DNA of 44,362 bases. Source: Polaromonas sp. (GTDB taxonomy: Bacteria > Pseudomonadota > Gammaproteobacteria > Burkholderiales > Burkholderiaceae_C). Below, piece by piece: positions 25,211 to 33,812 of this stretch (positions within the stretch are counted from its first letter, which is position 1; every line of letters starts with the position of its first letter). The stretch is from NCBI GenBank assembly GCA_025362825.1, contig JANYFF010000249.1:1-44362 (forward strand), given 5' to 3'. Under the pieces are notes generated by a model that searched no databases, was not told the DNA's origin, and saw nothing but the letters and a program-made list of their open reading frames with translations. Made by a program: the position numbers and the translations under genes.

Positions 25211-25582
25211 GGGCTGCTGGACATCCCCAACGGCCAGGCGCTGCCCGCGGTAGGCATCAACGTCATCCGGCTAACGCTGGACGAAAACGCGCTCCGCAAA
25301 TACACCGTCAATTGGCAGCACGTGTGCGCCGACCTGCTGCAGGAGCTGATCGCCCTTCCCGGCATACACGCTGCCACGCAGTCACCCACCCTGGAGGCGC
25401 GCGCCCTGCCGTTTTTGACCACGACGCTGAAAAAAGGCGATGTGACGCTGAACCTGTTCACGTCCATCACCACCATAGGCACGCCACATGACGTAACGGT
25501 GCATGAACTGCGCATCGAGCATTTCTTTCCGGCCAATGCGGCCACCGCCGACTGGTTTGTATCGCGCGCCCTGCCGCGCTGA
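25211..25582 (+). pseudogene. Remnant: MmyB-type ligand-binding domain of an XRE-family regulator
   Basis: In the same frame as the SnoaL-like tail but after its stop, the residues GINVIRLTLDENALRKYTVN then WQHVCADLLQELIALPG, and later LNLFTSITTIGTPHDVTVHE and LRIEHFFPANAATADW match the MmyB-like ligand-binding domain of helix-turn-helix regulators. No DNA-binding part is present and no start codon with a ribosome site is obvious. Part of the middle of the domain also seems lost. The fragment ends with a normal stop 33 bp before the exporter gene. Non-functional remnant is the best call. Confidence 0.6.
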
Positions 25583-25615
25583 ACGACCCGACCATCGCGG
25601 CACTAACATCACCCG

Positions 25616-26512
25616 ATGACTGTGCGCAAGACCCATCTCGACACCGTGGCGATTTCCCTGTTGCTGGCCTGCTGCCTCTTCTGGGGTTTCCAGCAAGTGC
25701 TCATCAAGGCCACCATCGCCGAAATACCACCGATGTTCCAGGCGTCGCTGCGCCTGGTCGGGGCCACCACCTTGCTGTGGCTCTGGTGCCGGGCGCGCGG
25801 CATAGCGCTGTTCGGCCGCGATGGCTCGCTGCTGCCCGGCCTGCTGGCGGGTGCGCTGTTTGCTGCGGAGTTCGCCTGCATCTACCTCGGCCTGCAATAC
25901 ACCACGGCCTCGCGGCTGACGGTGTTTCTATATACCTCGCCGTTCTGGGTGGCACTGCTGGTGCCTTGCTGGGTCAGCACTGAAAAGCTGCGCGGCATGC
26001 AGTGGGTCGGCTTGCTGTGCGCTTTTGCAGGAGTGGTGTTTGCTTTGCGGGAAGGCTTTGCCGCAGGCACGGCATCGACACTGCACGGCGACGTGCTGGC
26101 GCTGCTGGCCGGCATGCTGTGGGGGCTGACGACGGTGGTAATACGGGCATCAAGCCTGGTGAAAATATGCGCTGAAAAGCTGCTGTTCTACCAGCTGGCA
26201 GCAAGCTGCGTGGTCTTTCCGCTGCTGTCGCTCGCACTCGGCGAAAGCTGGCGCTGGCACTTCAGCGCATTTGCCATCACCTCGCTGGCGCTGCAAACCG
26301 TGATCGGCGCCTTTGCCAGCTATCTGGCCTGGATGTGGATGCTGGGTCGCTACCCGGCGACCAAAATCTCCGTGTTTGTGTTTTTGACGCCAGTCTTTGC
26401 CCTGCTGTTTGGCGCGCTGTGGCTGCATGAAAGCGTCACGCCCGGCCTGCTGGCTGCGCTGGCTACCGTGGCCGCAGGCATTGTGCTGGTCAACCGCAAG
26501 CCAGTCGCCTGA
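25616..26512 (+). CDS. EamA/DMT-family transporter
   Basis: A 298-residue inner-membrane protein with about ten transmembrane helices in two EamA repeats (residues about 14-145 and 160-292). Examples are LLLACCLFWGFQQVLIKATI, LLAGALFAAEFACIYLGLQY and, in the second half, YLAWMWMLGRYPATKISVFV. The LTVFLYTSPFWVALLVP and VFLTPVFALLFGALWLHESV segments are the conserved ends of each repeat. It probably exports a metabolite or amino acid; the substrate cannot be read. No strong ribosome site precedes ATG 25616. It is convergent with the acetoacetyl-CoA synthetase gene. Confidence 0.88.
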   Translation: MTVRKTHLDTVAISLLLACCLFWGFQQVLIKATIAEIPPMFQASLRLVGATTLLWLWCRARGIALFGRDGSLLPGLLAGALFAAEFACIYLGLQYTTASRLTVFLYTSPFWVALLVPCWVSTEKLRGMQWVGLLCAFAGVVFALREGFAAGTASTLHGDVLALLAGMLWGLTTVVIRASSLVKICAEKLLFYQLAASCVVFPLLSLALGESWRWHFSAFAITSLALQTVIGAFASYLAWMWMLGRYPATKISVFVFLTPVFALLFGALWLHESVTPGLLAALATVAAGIVLVNRKPVA

Positions 26513-26527
26513 GCCGGCACTGGCGCG

Positions 26528-28678
26528 TCAGGCAACAACTACCGGATTTGCCGCCAAATAGGCTGCGGCGAAGTCGGTGTACCAGCCTAGGCAGGCGGGA
26601 TTGGCCATCGCGTCGCGGTTGAGCACTTTTTCAACCGGGTGGCCAAGCATGAGTTTTTTGATCGGTAGCTCCTGCTTTTTGCCGGACAGGGTGCGCGGGA
26701 TTTCAGGCACCAGAAAAATATCATTCGGCAAAAAGCGCGGCGACACCGCCGTCCTGATGGCGTTGTTGAGCCGCGCCTTCATGGCCTCGTCCAGCGCGAC
26801 GCCATCCCGGAGTGCCACAAACAGCGGCATGTAGCTGTCGCGGCCCAGGTACTCAAGGTCCACCACCATGGCGTCGAGCACTTCGGGCAGGGCCTCGACC
26901 GCGCTGTACAGCTCGCTGGTGCCCATGCGCAGGCCGTATCGGTTGATGGTGGCATCGCTGCGGCCATAGATGATGCAGCTGCCTGAGGGCGTGATCTTCA
27001 GCCAGTCGCCATGGCGCCAGACACCGGGATAGGTGTCAAAGTAGCTCGCCAGGTAGCGCTGGTTGCCGGTGTCGCCCCAAAAGTAAAGCGGCATCGATGG
27101 CACCGGCTGGGTACAGATCAGCTCGCCAACCTCGTCGACCACCGACTCGCCCTGCTCGTTCCAGGCTTCAACGGCGCAGCCGAGTACGCGGCACTGCATC
27201 TCGCCCGGGACCACGGGCAGCTCGATGTTGCCGGCGATGAAAGCGCCGGCAAAGTCTGTTCCCCCAGAAATATTGCACCACCATACTGGCGCCCCCACGC
27301 TTTTCACTTCGTGTAATACGCTGCCCCCCAAGGGGGCTGGCCTGGCTTGGGGCGGCCCGGCGCTGGCGGCCGTTGATACGGCGACTCCCCTAACGCGGAG
27401 CTTTTCGAACTGCGCCGTCCCCCAGCGCTGTGTGTCTTCACTCAGCGGTGAGCCGGTGGTGCCGAGTGTCTTGAGGCGGCTGAGGTCGCCGCATTGCGCC
27501 AGGTCCACGCCGGCTTTCATACAGTTGGCGAAGTAGGCCGCGCCGGCGCCGAAAAAAGTGACCTTGGTATCCGCCACAAAGCGCCACAGCGTCGTCCAGT
27601 CGGGGTTCTCTTTGCTGCCGGCCGGGTTGCCGTCAAAGATGCAGCTGGTCGTACCGTTGAGCAGGCTGGCGACATGTGTGTACCACATGATCCAGCCGGT
27701 CGAGCTGTACCAGTGAAAGCGTTCGGGTGCGGCGCGGTTCTCAAGGCTGGGCGCGATGTCGTTGTTGAGCCGGAGCAATGCCAGCGCGACCACCACCACG
27801 CCGCCATGGCCATGGATGATGGGCTTGGGCAGGCCGGTGGTTCCGCTGGAGTAAACAATCCACAGCGGATGGTCAAACGGCAGCCAGAGCGGCTCAAAAA
27901 CTGCCACTTCATGATCATTTCGGGTTGTAGCCGCCGTAAAACCGACGTAGTTTGCTATCGAATATGTAGCATTTGGCATGCCGTCGGGGGTTTGCACGAT
28001 CACGTGCCTCACGCTCGGCAGGGCGGCCACCATTTCGGCAATCACGTCGTTGCGGTCCAGGTCGCGCCCGCCATAGCGCACGCCGCTGCAGGCGATGAGT
28101 ACCTTTGGCTCGATCTGCGTGAAGCGGTCCAGCACGGCGCGGGTGCCCATGTCAGGTGCGCACAGGCTCCAGATGCCGCCTATGCTGGCCGTCGCCAGAA
28201 AGGCAACGATGGTTTCCTCAATGTTCGGCAAATATGCCGCCACGCGGTCGCCAGGCTGAACGCCCTGGGCCTGCAGATGCAGGGCCAGCGAGGCGACCTG
28301 GCGGCGCAGTTCGGCCCAGCCGAGTTCACGCGCCGGCTGGCCGCTGGCCAGACTGGCTTCACCGTGGCTGACGATGGCCGGCAGGCCCGCAGCTCCTGCA
28401 GCGCCTGCGTGGCGAAAGACCTGCTGCGCATAGTTGCCGGTGGCGCCGGCAAACCACTCGGCACCCGGCATCTCGCGCTTGCCCAACACCGCGGCATAGG
28501 GTGTCGGCGACTGCATGCCGAAATAATCCCAGATGCTTTGCCAGTAGGCATCCAGATCGGTCACCGACCAGCGCCACAGCGCATCATAGCTTTCAAAGCT
28601 CAGTCCACGGGTGTCCTGCAGCCAGTTTTGATAGAGGCGAATTTGGGTGGTGATGGGAGGGATGTGGGGCACATTCAT
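26528..28678 (-). CDS. acsA: Acetoacetyl-CoA synthetase, with repeat sequences inside the reading frame
   Basis: A 716-residue ANL-superfamily ligase that activates acetoacetate with ATP and CoA. The N-terminal ACAS domain is at about residues 38-95 (YDALWRWSVTDLDAYWQSIW). The ATP loop is WIVYSSGTTGLPKPIIHGHG. Acetoacetyl-CoA synthetase hallmarks include WWCNISGGTDFAGAFIAGNI, YGRSDATINRYGLRMGTSEL, and the C-terminal catalytic Lys motif TLSGKKQELPIKKL. Members are usually about 650-680 residues; the excess fits an in-frame repeat insertion at 27292-27400 and a second repeat at 27954-27970. Both keep the frame open, so the protein is probably made. It fits acetoacetate use during PHB breakdown. 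Confidence 0.88.
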   Translation of the reverse strand: MNVPHIPPITTQIRLYQNWLQDTRGLSFESYDALWRWSVTDLDAYWQSIWDYFGMQSPTPYAAVLGKREMPGAEWFAGATGNYAQQVFRHAGAAGAAGLPAIVSHGEASLASGQPARELGWAELRRQVASLALHLQAQGVQPGDRVAAYLPNIEETIVAFLATASIGGIWSLCAPDMGTRAVLDRFTQIEPKVLIACSGVRYGGRDLDRNDVIAEMVAALPSVRHVIVQTPDGMPNATYSIANYVGFTAATTRNDHEVAVFEPLWLPFDHPLWIVYSSGTTGLPKPIIHGHGGVVVVALALLRLNNDIAPSLENRAAPERFHWYSSTGWIMWYTHVASLLNGTTSCIFDGNPAGSKENPDWTTLWRFVADTKVTFFGAGAAYFANCMKAGVDLAQCGDLSRLKTLGTTGSPLSEDTQRWGTAQFEKLRVRGVAVSTAASAGPPQARPAPLGGSVLHEVKSVGAPVWWCNISGGTDFAGAFIAGNIELPVVPGEMQCRVLGCAVEAWNEQGESVVDEVGELICTQPVPSMPLYFWGDTGNQRYLASYFDTYPGVWRHGDWLKITPSGSCIIYGRSDATINRYGLRMGTSELYSAVEALPEVLDAMVVDLEYLGRDSYMPLFVALRDGVALDEAMKARLNNAIRTAVSPRFLPNDIFLVPEIPRTLSGKKQELPIKKLMLGHPVEKVLNRDAMANPACLGWYTDFAAAYLAANPVVVA
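27292..27400. repeat. GC-rich REP-like repeat inserted in the acetoacetyl-CoA synthetase gene
   Basis: Contains CTTCGTGTAATACGCTGCCC, then the hairpin GCCCCCCAAGGGGGC (27323-27337), then GGCTTGGGGCGGCCCGG. This is the kind of intergenic repeat I associate with Comamonadaceae. In the protein it adds roughly 36 Ala/Pro/Gly-rich residues (VSTAASAGPPQARPAPLGGS) just before the conserved PVWWCNISGG, where relatives have a short link. Boundaries are approximate. Confidence 0.65.
27954..27970. repeat. 17 bp GCTAT-N-TAGC palindromic repeat, copy 3, inside the acetoacetyl-CoA synthetase gene
   Basis: GCTATCGAATATGTAGC matches the intergenic 17 bp family but lies within the coding region, encoding part of NATYSIANYVGF in a variable loop of the ligase. 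(Copy 2 is at 24746-24762.). Confidence 0.55.
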
Positions 28679-28835
28679 GACAGCAGCTTACCCGCGCGAT
28701 TGCAAGCTTGTAACCCGTGAAACTACCGCTTCTTTTAAGTTTGCAACAAGAACGCGGAGGTCAACTTTCGGCGTACGGCCTTGTATGGGTTACGAATTGC
28801 CCCTAGGATGACCCCACATAAACAAGGAGAGAGCG

Positions 28836-30137
28836 ATGGGAATGTTCAACTGGACAGAAAAAAGCAGCGACGTGCTGGCACACGGCGGCGTGATTGCGCC
28901 AGATGAGCGCCTGCCGTGGCCACAGACAGCCGTCATGGGGGTGCAGCACGTGATTGCCATGTTCGGCGCCACAGTGCTGGCGCCCATCCTGATGGGCTTT
29001 GACCCAAACATCGCCATCCTGATGAGTGGCATCGGCACACTTATCTTTTTTGTCATCACCGGCGGCAAGGTGCCCAGCTATCTCGGGTCAAGCTTTGCCT
29101 TTATCGGCGTGGTAATTGCGGCCAGCGCCTATACGGGCAAGGGGCCCAACACCAACCTCGGTGTGGCGCTGGGCGGCATCATTGCCTGCGGCGTGGTCTA
29201 CACGGTGATCGGCTTCATCGTCCAGGCCATAGGCACTGACTGGATAGAGCGCTTCATGCCACCCGTGGTGACGGGCTCGGTGGTGGCCGTGATAGGACTG
29301 AACCTTGCCAGCATCCCCATCAAGAACATGGCGTCCAGCAACTTCGATTCGTGGATGCAGGTCGTGACCTTTGTCAGTGTGGCGCTGGTCGCGGTGATGA
29401 CGCGCGGCATGGTGCAGCGGCTGCTGATCCTGGTCGGGCTGATTGTGGCGAGCGTGATTTACGCCGTACTCACCAACGGCCTGGGCCTGGGCAAGCCGAT
29501 GGATCTGTCGGGCATCCTGAACGCCGCGTGGGTCGGTGCGCCGGCCTTCAGCGCGCCAGTATTCAGTGGCAGCGCCATGCTGCTGATTGCGCCGGTGGCC
29601 ATCATTTTGGTGGCGGAAAACCTCGGCCACATCAAGGCCGTCACCGCCATGACCGGCAAGAACCTCGACCAGTACATGGGCCGGGCCTTCATTGGCGACG
29701 GCGTTGCGACCATCGTGTCAGGCAGTGCCGGCGGCACTGGTGTGACCACCTATGCCGAGAACATAGGCGTCATGGCAGCAACCAAGATCTATTCGACCGC
29801 GGTGTTTCTTGTCGCTGCGCTGATCGCGCTGGTACTGGGTTTCAGCCCCAAGTTTGGCGCGCTGATCCAGGCGATTCCACTGCCAGTGATGGGCGGCGTA
29901 AGTATTGTGTTGTTCGGCCTGATTGCAGTTGCCGGCGCCAAGATATGGGTCGACAACAAGGTTGATTTCTCAGACAACAAGAACCTGCTGGTCGCGGCCA
30001 TCACGCTGGTGCTGGGCACAGGAGACTTCACACTGAAGTTCGGCCAGTTTGCGCTGGGCGGTATCGGCACTGCAACGTTTGGTGCAATCTTGCTCTACGC
30101 GTTGCTACGCGGCAAAAAACCAGGGCAGTCAATTTAA
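28836..30137 (+). CDS. Uracil/xanthine permease (NCS2 family, UraA/RutG-like)
   Basis: A 433-residue inner-membrane nucleobase:proton symporter with about 14 hydrophobic segments. AAGGAG precedes ATG 28836. The N-terminal DERLPWPQTAVMGVQHVIAM and GATVLAPILMGFDPNIAILM are standard for UraA-type proteins. The two acidic substrate/proton-coupling sites are visible: Glu in ILVAENLGHIKAVTAMTG and Glu in GGTGVTTYAENIGVMAATKI. This favours uracil over xanthine by similarity to UraA, but the specificity is not certain. It ends in a TAA that overlaps the stop of the convergent coiled-coil gene (shared TTAA at 30134-30137). Confidence 0.92.
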   Translation: MGMFNWTEKSSDVLAHGGVIAPDERLPWPQTAVMGVQHVIAMFGATVLAPILMGFDPNIAILMSGIGTLIFFVITGGKVPSYLGSSFAFIGVVIAASAYTGKGPNTNLGVALGGIIACGVVYTVIGFIVQAIGTDWIERFMPPVVTGSVVAVIGLNLASIPIKNMASSNFDSWMQVVTFVSVALVAVMTRGMVQRLLILVGLIVASVIYAVLTNGLGLGKPMDLSGILNAAWVGAPAFSAPVFSGSAMLLIAPVAIILVAENLGHIKAVTAMTGKNLDQYMGRAFIGDGVATIVSGSAGGTGVTTYAENIGVMAATKIYSTAVFLVAALIALVLGFSPKFGALIQAIPLPVMGGVSIVLFGLIAVAGAKIWVDNKVDFSDNKNLLVAAITLVLGTGDFTLKFGQFALGGIGTATFGAILLYALLRGKKPGQSI

Positions 30138-30481
30138 CTTTTTTTCAGCTCCTTATTTGCGAGCGTCAGAGGTGTTTTGGCTGCAAGCAGCTCCCGCTCC
30201 AGCAAGATGCGTTCGTCAACTTCATGCTCCAGAAGTTGATTAACCTCCGCCAGATTTTTTGCCGACTCCTGAATGGAGTCCTCAATGTCTGCAGTCTTCT
30301 CCAGCGCTTGGGCAACATCGCCAGTTTGCACCTGATCAGGTATGCCTTTTTTTAGCACGGCGTTGATGACCAGCAACTCATCGGCTGATTGCTTGACGAC
30401 CTTCTTGACGCCATCGTTCTGATCGAGGGCCTTCAGCAGGGGGCGCGTAGTGCTGGTGGGAAAAGATGGCTTTTTGATCAT
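30134..30481 (-). CDS. Small coiled-coil protein A, paralogue of its neighbour
   Basis: A 115-residue hydrophilic protein beginning MIKKPSFPTSTTRPLLKALD. The middle (SADELLVINAVLKKGIPDQV) and C-terminal heptad-like part (LAEVNQLLEHEVDERILLER) are strongly helical. It aligns along its length with the next upstream gene: KALDQNDGVKKVVKQSADEL against RALDQNETVQDTVEQSAAEL. There is no signal or membrane segment. The final stop overlaps that of uracil permease by 3 bases. Function unknown; regulatory or scaffold roles are possible. ATG at 30481 lacks a strong ribosome site. Confidence 0.7.
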   Translation of the reverse strand: MIKKPSFPTSTTRPLLKALDQNDGVKKVVKQSADELLVINAVLKKGIPDQVQTGDVAQALEKTADIEDSIQESAKNLAEVNQLLEHEVDERILLERELLAAKTPLTLANKELKKS

Positions 30482-30602
30482 GGGGTGGGAGTGACCTGGA
30501 TGTAAGTAGCGACGGAATGCGCTGGCGTCAATGTACAGTCCGCCTCACGCTCGCAAGCCTGACAATATCGCCATCGCGCGTCAGGAAATTACGCGGCCCG
30601 TA

Positions 30603-30938
30603 TCAATTTGGGTCAGCAATATTTTGAGCCTCGGCCAAAGCGGCCTTGGTTTCTGCCAATTCGCGTTCGAGATCAACACGCTCGTCAATTTCCTGTGCCA
30701 GGACTTTGTTGACTTCGGCAAGGTCCTGGGCGGTGTCGTGAATCCTGCTTTCAAGCTCGTCTGTCTTTTGCAGGGCCTGCGCGACTTCTTCAGTCTGGAT
30801 GTGGTCAGGGATTTCCTGTTTCAGCACCGCATTGATGACGACCAGCTCGGCCGCAGATTGCTCCACCGTATCCTGGACGGTTTCGTTCTGGTCGAGCGCC
30901 CGGGCAAGCGGCGTGGATGGGGAGGTTTGCTGGGACAT
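30603..30938 (-). CDS. Small coiled-coil protein B, paralogue of its neighbour
   Basis: A 111-residue protein; ATG at 30938 (MSQQTSPSTPLARALDQNET) is chosen over an upstream TTG. It carries VVINAVLKQEIPDHIQTEEV and AEVNKVLAQEIDERVDLERE, matching its downstream paralogue block by block. The C-terminal 50 residues form a likely coiled coil. No membrane segment or known domain was identified. A tandem duplication with divergence is the straightforward explanation; the two may heterodimerise through the coiled coils. Confidence 0.7.
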   Translation of the reverse strand: MSQQTSPSTPLARALDQNETVQDTVEQSAAELVVINAVLKQEIPDHIQTEEVAQALQKTDELESRIHDTAQDLAEVNKVLAQEIDERVDLERELAETKAALAEAQNIADPN

Positions 30939-31016
30939 GGTTTTGTAAAGACAAGTTGGCGTCTGATTCGTCTCCAAGGATAACAAAATCCACTATCCGA
31001 AGCTATCACAGGCTTT

Positions 31017-32333
31017 TCAGGGCTTTTTTGCCGGAGAAGCCGCACTGGCCTTCAGGCGTGAAGCTGGTGCTGAAGCCGGACCGAACAGCTTGCCCAGCGC
31101 AGCCCCCAGCCGCGCACCTATCGCCGTCCCGATGACTGGCAACACCGCCGTACCCACCACCGCACCGGCAATCGCGCCGCCCGGAATCGAGACTTTTACA
31201 TGGTTGACAGGCCCGCTCACCTTGAGCGGCACACCCACCACACCATCAACAATGTCCACCGCAAGCTCGGCCTCAATCTGGCGGTTGAACAGCGTGGCTT
31301 TGCCCGATGCGCTGAAGGCGCCGGATTTGGCCTTGATGTCCGTGAAGTCGCTGACCATGCCGTTGGCCGTGTTCTGCGTGTCAAGCTGCCCGGTCACAGA
31401 GTCCAGCGGCGTCTGGCCGTCATGCTCCCTGCCCAGCGTGTGAATGGCTTTGGCGAGGTCAAAGCGCAGCAGCGTGGCAGAATTCATCACAAAGGTGGTT
31501 TTGGTGTGCAGCGATTGCGCCAGCTCGCTTGCCGTCGCACCGTCTGATGACAGCGTCGTGTCGCCCGACGCCTTGCCAGACAGCACCGACCGACGGTTAA
31601 AAGCCGCCAGCGCGCTGGACACCTCGACATTGTGCGGTTTCAGCTGGCCCGACAGGTGCATGCGGCCGTCTGCCCGGGTTTGCAGCTGCACCTCACCATC
31701 ACCGGTGCCGCCGCCCACGTGGATCGTGGTTTTCCAGCGGTCCTTCTCACCCTGCCGGGTCAGTGTCAGGTCGGTAAGCGGTTTGAAGCCGGGGCGCCGG
31801 AGCTGGGCGGTGCGCGGCCTCCAGTGGCTGTCGAAATCCACATCACCCTCAAAAATCACGGGTATGCCGCGGCGCGAGATCCAGGTGACCTGGCGAAATG
31901 CAAAGTGCCCCAGCGGGATGTTGGCCGCAGTAAAACGCGAATGCTTGCCAACATCATCGTTTTTTGAGCCTACCTTGCCAAGCCCGCTCAATGACAACTG
32001 CGGCACCACGCCGCCCTCAAGTTCAGCATCGCGGATCTTGAACTGCTTTTGCCACAGGGCTGAGAGATCGGGGTAAACGGTGATTTTGTCGAGAACAATC
32101 GGCTGGGGCCGGGCAATCACGGTGTTTTGCAACACCACCACCGGCACCGGCAGCACGTGCCAGTGAAGCTCGCCCACCGTTACCTTGACGCCCAGCGCAT
32201 CTTCAAGTCTGCCGGACAGGCGTTGCGCCAGTTCGTCATCGGACGGAATGGCGAGCGCCAAGGCCGTAACCCCCGCAACTAACACAGCAGCGGCCACACC
32301 AAAGCCTGCAAGCCATTTCTGCGTGCGGGTCAC
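31017..32333 (-). CDS. AsmA-like inner-membrane-anchored protein
   Basis: About 438 residues if it starts at GTG 32333 (VTRTQKWLAGFGVAAAVLVA); an upstream TTG would add 25 residues without obvious purpose. A single N-terminal membrane helix (FGVAAAVLVAGVTALALAI) is followed by a large periplasmic beta-rich region, as in AsmA/TamB-related proteins. ALGVKVTVGELHWHVLPVPV and the repeated pattern FEGDVDFDSHWRPRTAQLRR are typical. Near the end a Gly-rich hydrophobic stretch (PGGAIAGAVVGTAVLPVIGT) could be a second membrane or amphipathic segment. Family members affect outer-membrane lipid transport or assembly; the specific role is not known. Confidence 0.78.
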   Translation of the reverse strand: MTRTQKWLAGFGVAAAVLVAGVTALALAIPSDDELAQRLSGRLEDALGVKVTVGELHWHVLPVPVVVLQNTVIARPQPIVLDKITVYPDLSALWQKQFKIRDAELEGGVVPQLSLSGLGKVGSKNDDVGKHSRFTAANIPLGHFAFRQVTWISRRGIPVIFEGDVDFDSHWRPRTAQLRRPGFKPLTDLTLTRQGEKDRWKTTIHVGGGTGDGEVQLQTRADGRMHLSGQLKPHNVEVSSALAAFNRRSVLSGKASGDTTLSSDGATASELAQSLHTKTTFVMNSATLLRFDLAKAIHTLGREHDGQTPLDSVTGQLDTQNTANGMVSDFTDIKAKSGAFSASGKATLFNRQIEAELAVDIVDGVVGVPLKVSGPVNHVKVSIPGGAIAGAVVGTAVLPVIGTAIGARLGAALGKLFGPASAPASRLKASAASPAKKP

Positions 32334-32498
32334 GTCATGTCTGCTTTTTATGCTCTTCGGCCATTGCTCTAGCGTAAACGATAGGGCTGAAAACAGCCGA
32401 CCGGGCAAGCGGCCCAGATGCTGTAGGCGGCGACCTTATAGTGGGGGATGGGTTCAGGCCGAACCCGAGCCACAGAATTCAGACAACAGGATTTCAAC

Positions 32499-32921
32499 AT
32501 GCGTATCTGGAAACAGCCTATATCTGTCGAGTCGCTTACCGCGGTCAGCGCCAACAGCGCAGTGTCCGTGCTGGGCATAGAGTTTCTTGAAGTTGGCGAC
32601 GACTTCATCCGTGCACGCGTGCCGGTGGACCCGCGCACGGTGCAGCCCTATGGCCTGTTGCACGGCGGTGTAGCTGTGGTGCTGGCCGAGACGCTGGGCT
32701 CCTGCGGCGCCGCGTGCGCCGTGCCGGCGGGCCATCGCGTGGTGGGGCTGGACATCAACGCCAACCACCTCAAGGGCACCAGCAGCGGCTGGGTCACCGG
32801 CATCACGCGGCCCGTGCACATAGGCCGCAGCACGCATGTCTGGGCGATCGAAATGACCAACGATGATGGCGAGCTGACCTGCGTGTCGCGTATCACGATG
32901 GCGGTTTTGCAGCCGCGGTAG
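32499..32921 (+). CDS. Hotdog-fold acyl-CoA thioesterase (PaaI/YdiI-like)
   Basis: A 140-residue single hotdog domain. ATG at 32499 is preceded by an AGG site. The active-site region is QPYGLLHGGVAVVLAETLGS (HGG with downstream Glu), and the later VVGLDINANHLKGTSSGW with RPVHIGRSTHVWAIEM complete the fold. It hydrolyses aryl- or acyl-CoA thioesters, as in 1,4-dihydroxy-2-naphthoyl-CoA or phenylacetyl-CoA thioesterases; the acyl group cannot be fixed. It is divergent from the AsmA-like gene and convergent with the cobalamin adenosyltransferase gene. Confidence 0.9.
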   Translation: MRIWKQPISVESLTAVSANSAVSVLGIEFLEVGDDFIRARVPVDPRTVQPYGLLHGGVAVVLAETLGSCGAACAVPAGHRVVGLDINANHLKGTSSGWVTGITRPVHIGRSTHVWAIEMTNDDGELTCVSRITMAVLQPR

Positions 32922-33002
32922 CTTTAAAACGGCCTGTGGCATCGCCGTTTGGCCGAAAAATAATGAAAACGGCCTGCGGCCCCAGATTTTTGGGCATCTT
33001 TA

Positions 33003-33019
33003 GCTATTGTTTTTATAGC
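33003..33019. repeat. 17 bp GCTAT-N-TAGC palindromic repeat, copy 4
   Basis: GCTATTGTTTTTATAGC lies between the convergent thioesterase and adenosyltransferase genes and could form a short hairpin at both 3' ends. Confidence 0.65.
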
Positions 33020-33036
33020 AACAATGTTTCTGGCTT

Positions 33037-33600
33037 CTATTCTTCCTGGCGCTGGAGCCGCTCGCTTTTCCAGTAAACATCGTCGCCGCCGTTCATCCGG
33101 TTCAGCACCCGCGACAGCACAAACAGCAAATCACTCAGCCGGTTGAGGTACTGGCGCGGCGCATCCTGCAGGGTTTCTGCCTGGCCCAGCGCCACCACGG
33201 CGCGCTCGGCTCGGCGTGCCACGGTGCGGCAGACATGCGCCAGTGATGCGGCACGCGACCCGGCTGGCAAGATAAATTCTGCCAAGCGCGGCAGCGCGGC
33301 GTTGTGCTCTTCGAGCGCAGCATCCAGCACTGCCACGGCTTCTTGCTTGAGCAGCTCAAAGCCCGGAATGCTCAGCTCGCCGCCAAGGTTGAACAACTGG
33401 TGCTGCACCTCGACCAGCAAGTCGCGCACGCCAGCCGGCAGGTCTTCGCACAGCAACACGCCGATGTTTGAATTGAGCTCATCCACATCACCCATGGCGT
33501 GCACGCGCAGGCTGTTTTTTGAGACGCGGGTGTTGTCGCCCAGGCCGGTGGTGCCGTTGTCGCCGGTGCGGGTTGCGATTTGGGAGAGTCGATTGGCCAT
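33037..33600 (-). CDS. Cob(I)alamin adenosyltransferase, PduO type
   Basis: A 187-residue PduO-type ATP:cob(I)alamin adenosyltransferase, which attaches the 5'-deoxyadenosyl group of ATP to reduced cobalamin. The ATP-binding N-terminus TRTGDNGTTGLGDNTRVSK and the helical core with VDELNSNIGVLLCE are standard, as is VARRAERAVVALGQAETLQD with YLNRLSDLLFVLSRVLNRMN near the C-terminus. AGGAAG precedes ATG 33600. It acts as a trimer in the cytosol. No cob operon neighbours are present, as is common for this salvage enzyme. Confidence 0.93.
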   Translation of the reverse strand: MANRLSQIATRTGDNGTTGLGDNTRVSKNSLRVHAMGDVDELNSNIGVLLCEDLPAGVRDLLVEVQHQLFNLGGELSIPGFELLKQEAVAVLDAALEEHNAALPRLAEFILPAGSRAASLAHVCRTVARRAERAVVALGQAETLQDAPRQYLNRLSDLLFVLSRVLNRMNGGDDVYWKSERLQRQEE

Positions 33601-33812
33601 GAGAAAACTTCCTGGGGAATGTGGCGCACGATGACGCCAAGCAATGAAATATGTCGTAACGGGCGATCATGCCAATGACGCAACAGCAGGCAAGAGCGCT
33701 GGAAAGCCCTTGAGCAATGGTTGCAATGGTGACAAGCTTGGCCAACGACCAGCAGCGCCTCCAGAAACAGCGTGATAAACGATCCGTCCAGCATTTTATG
33801 ACCGGCTTTGAA

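Noticed and set aside
27494..28720. 408-codon plus-strand frame
   Set aside because: Antisense shadow of the acetoacetyl-CoA synthetase gene, a result of GC-rich codon bias.
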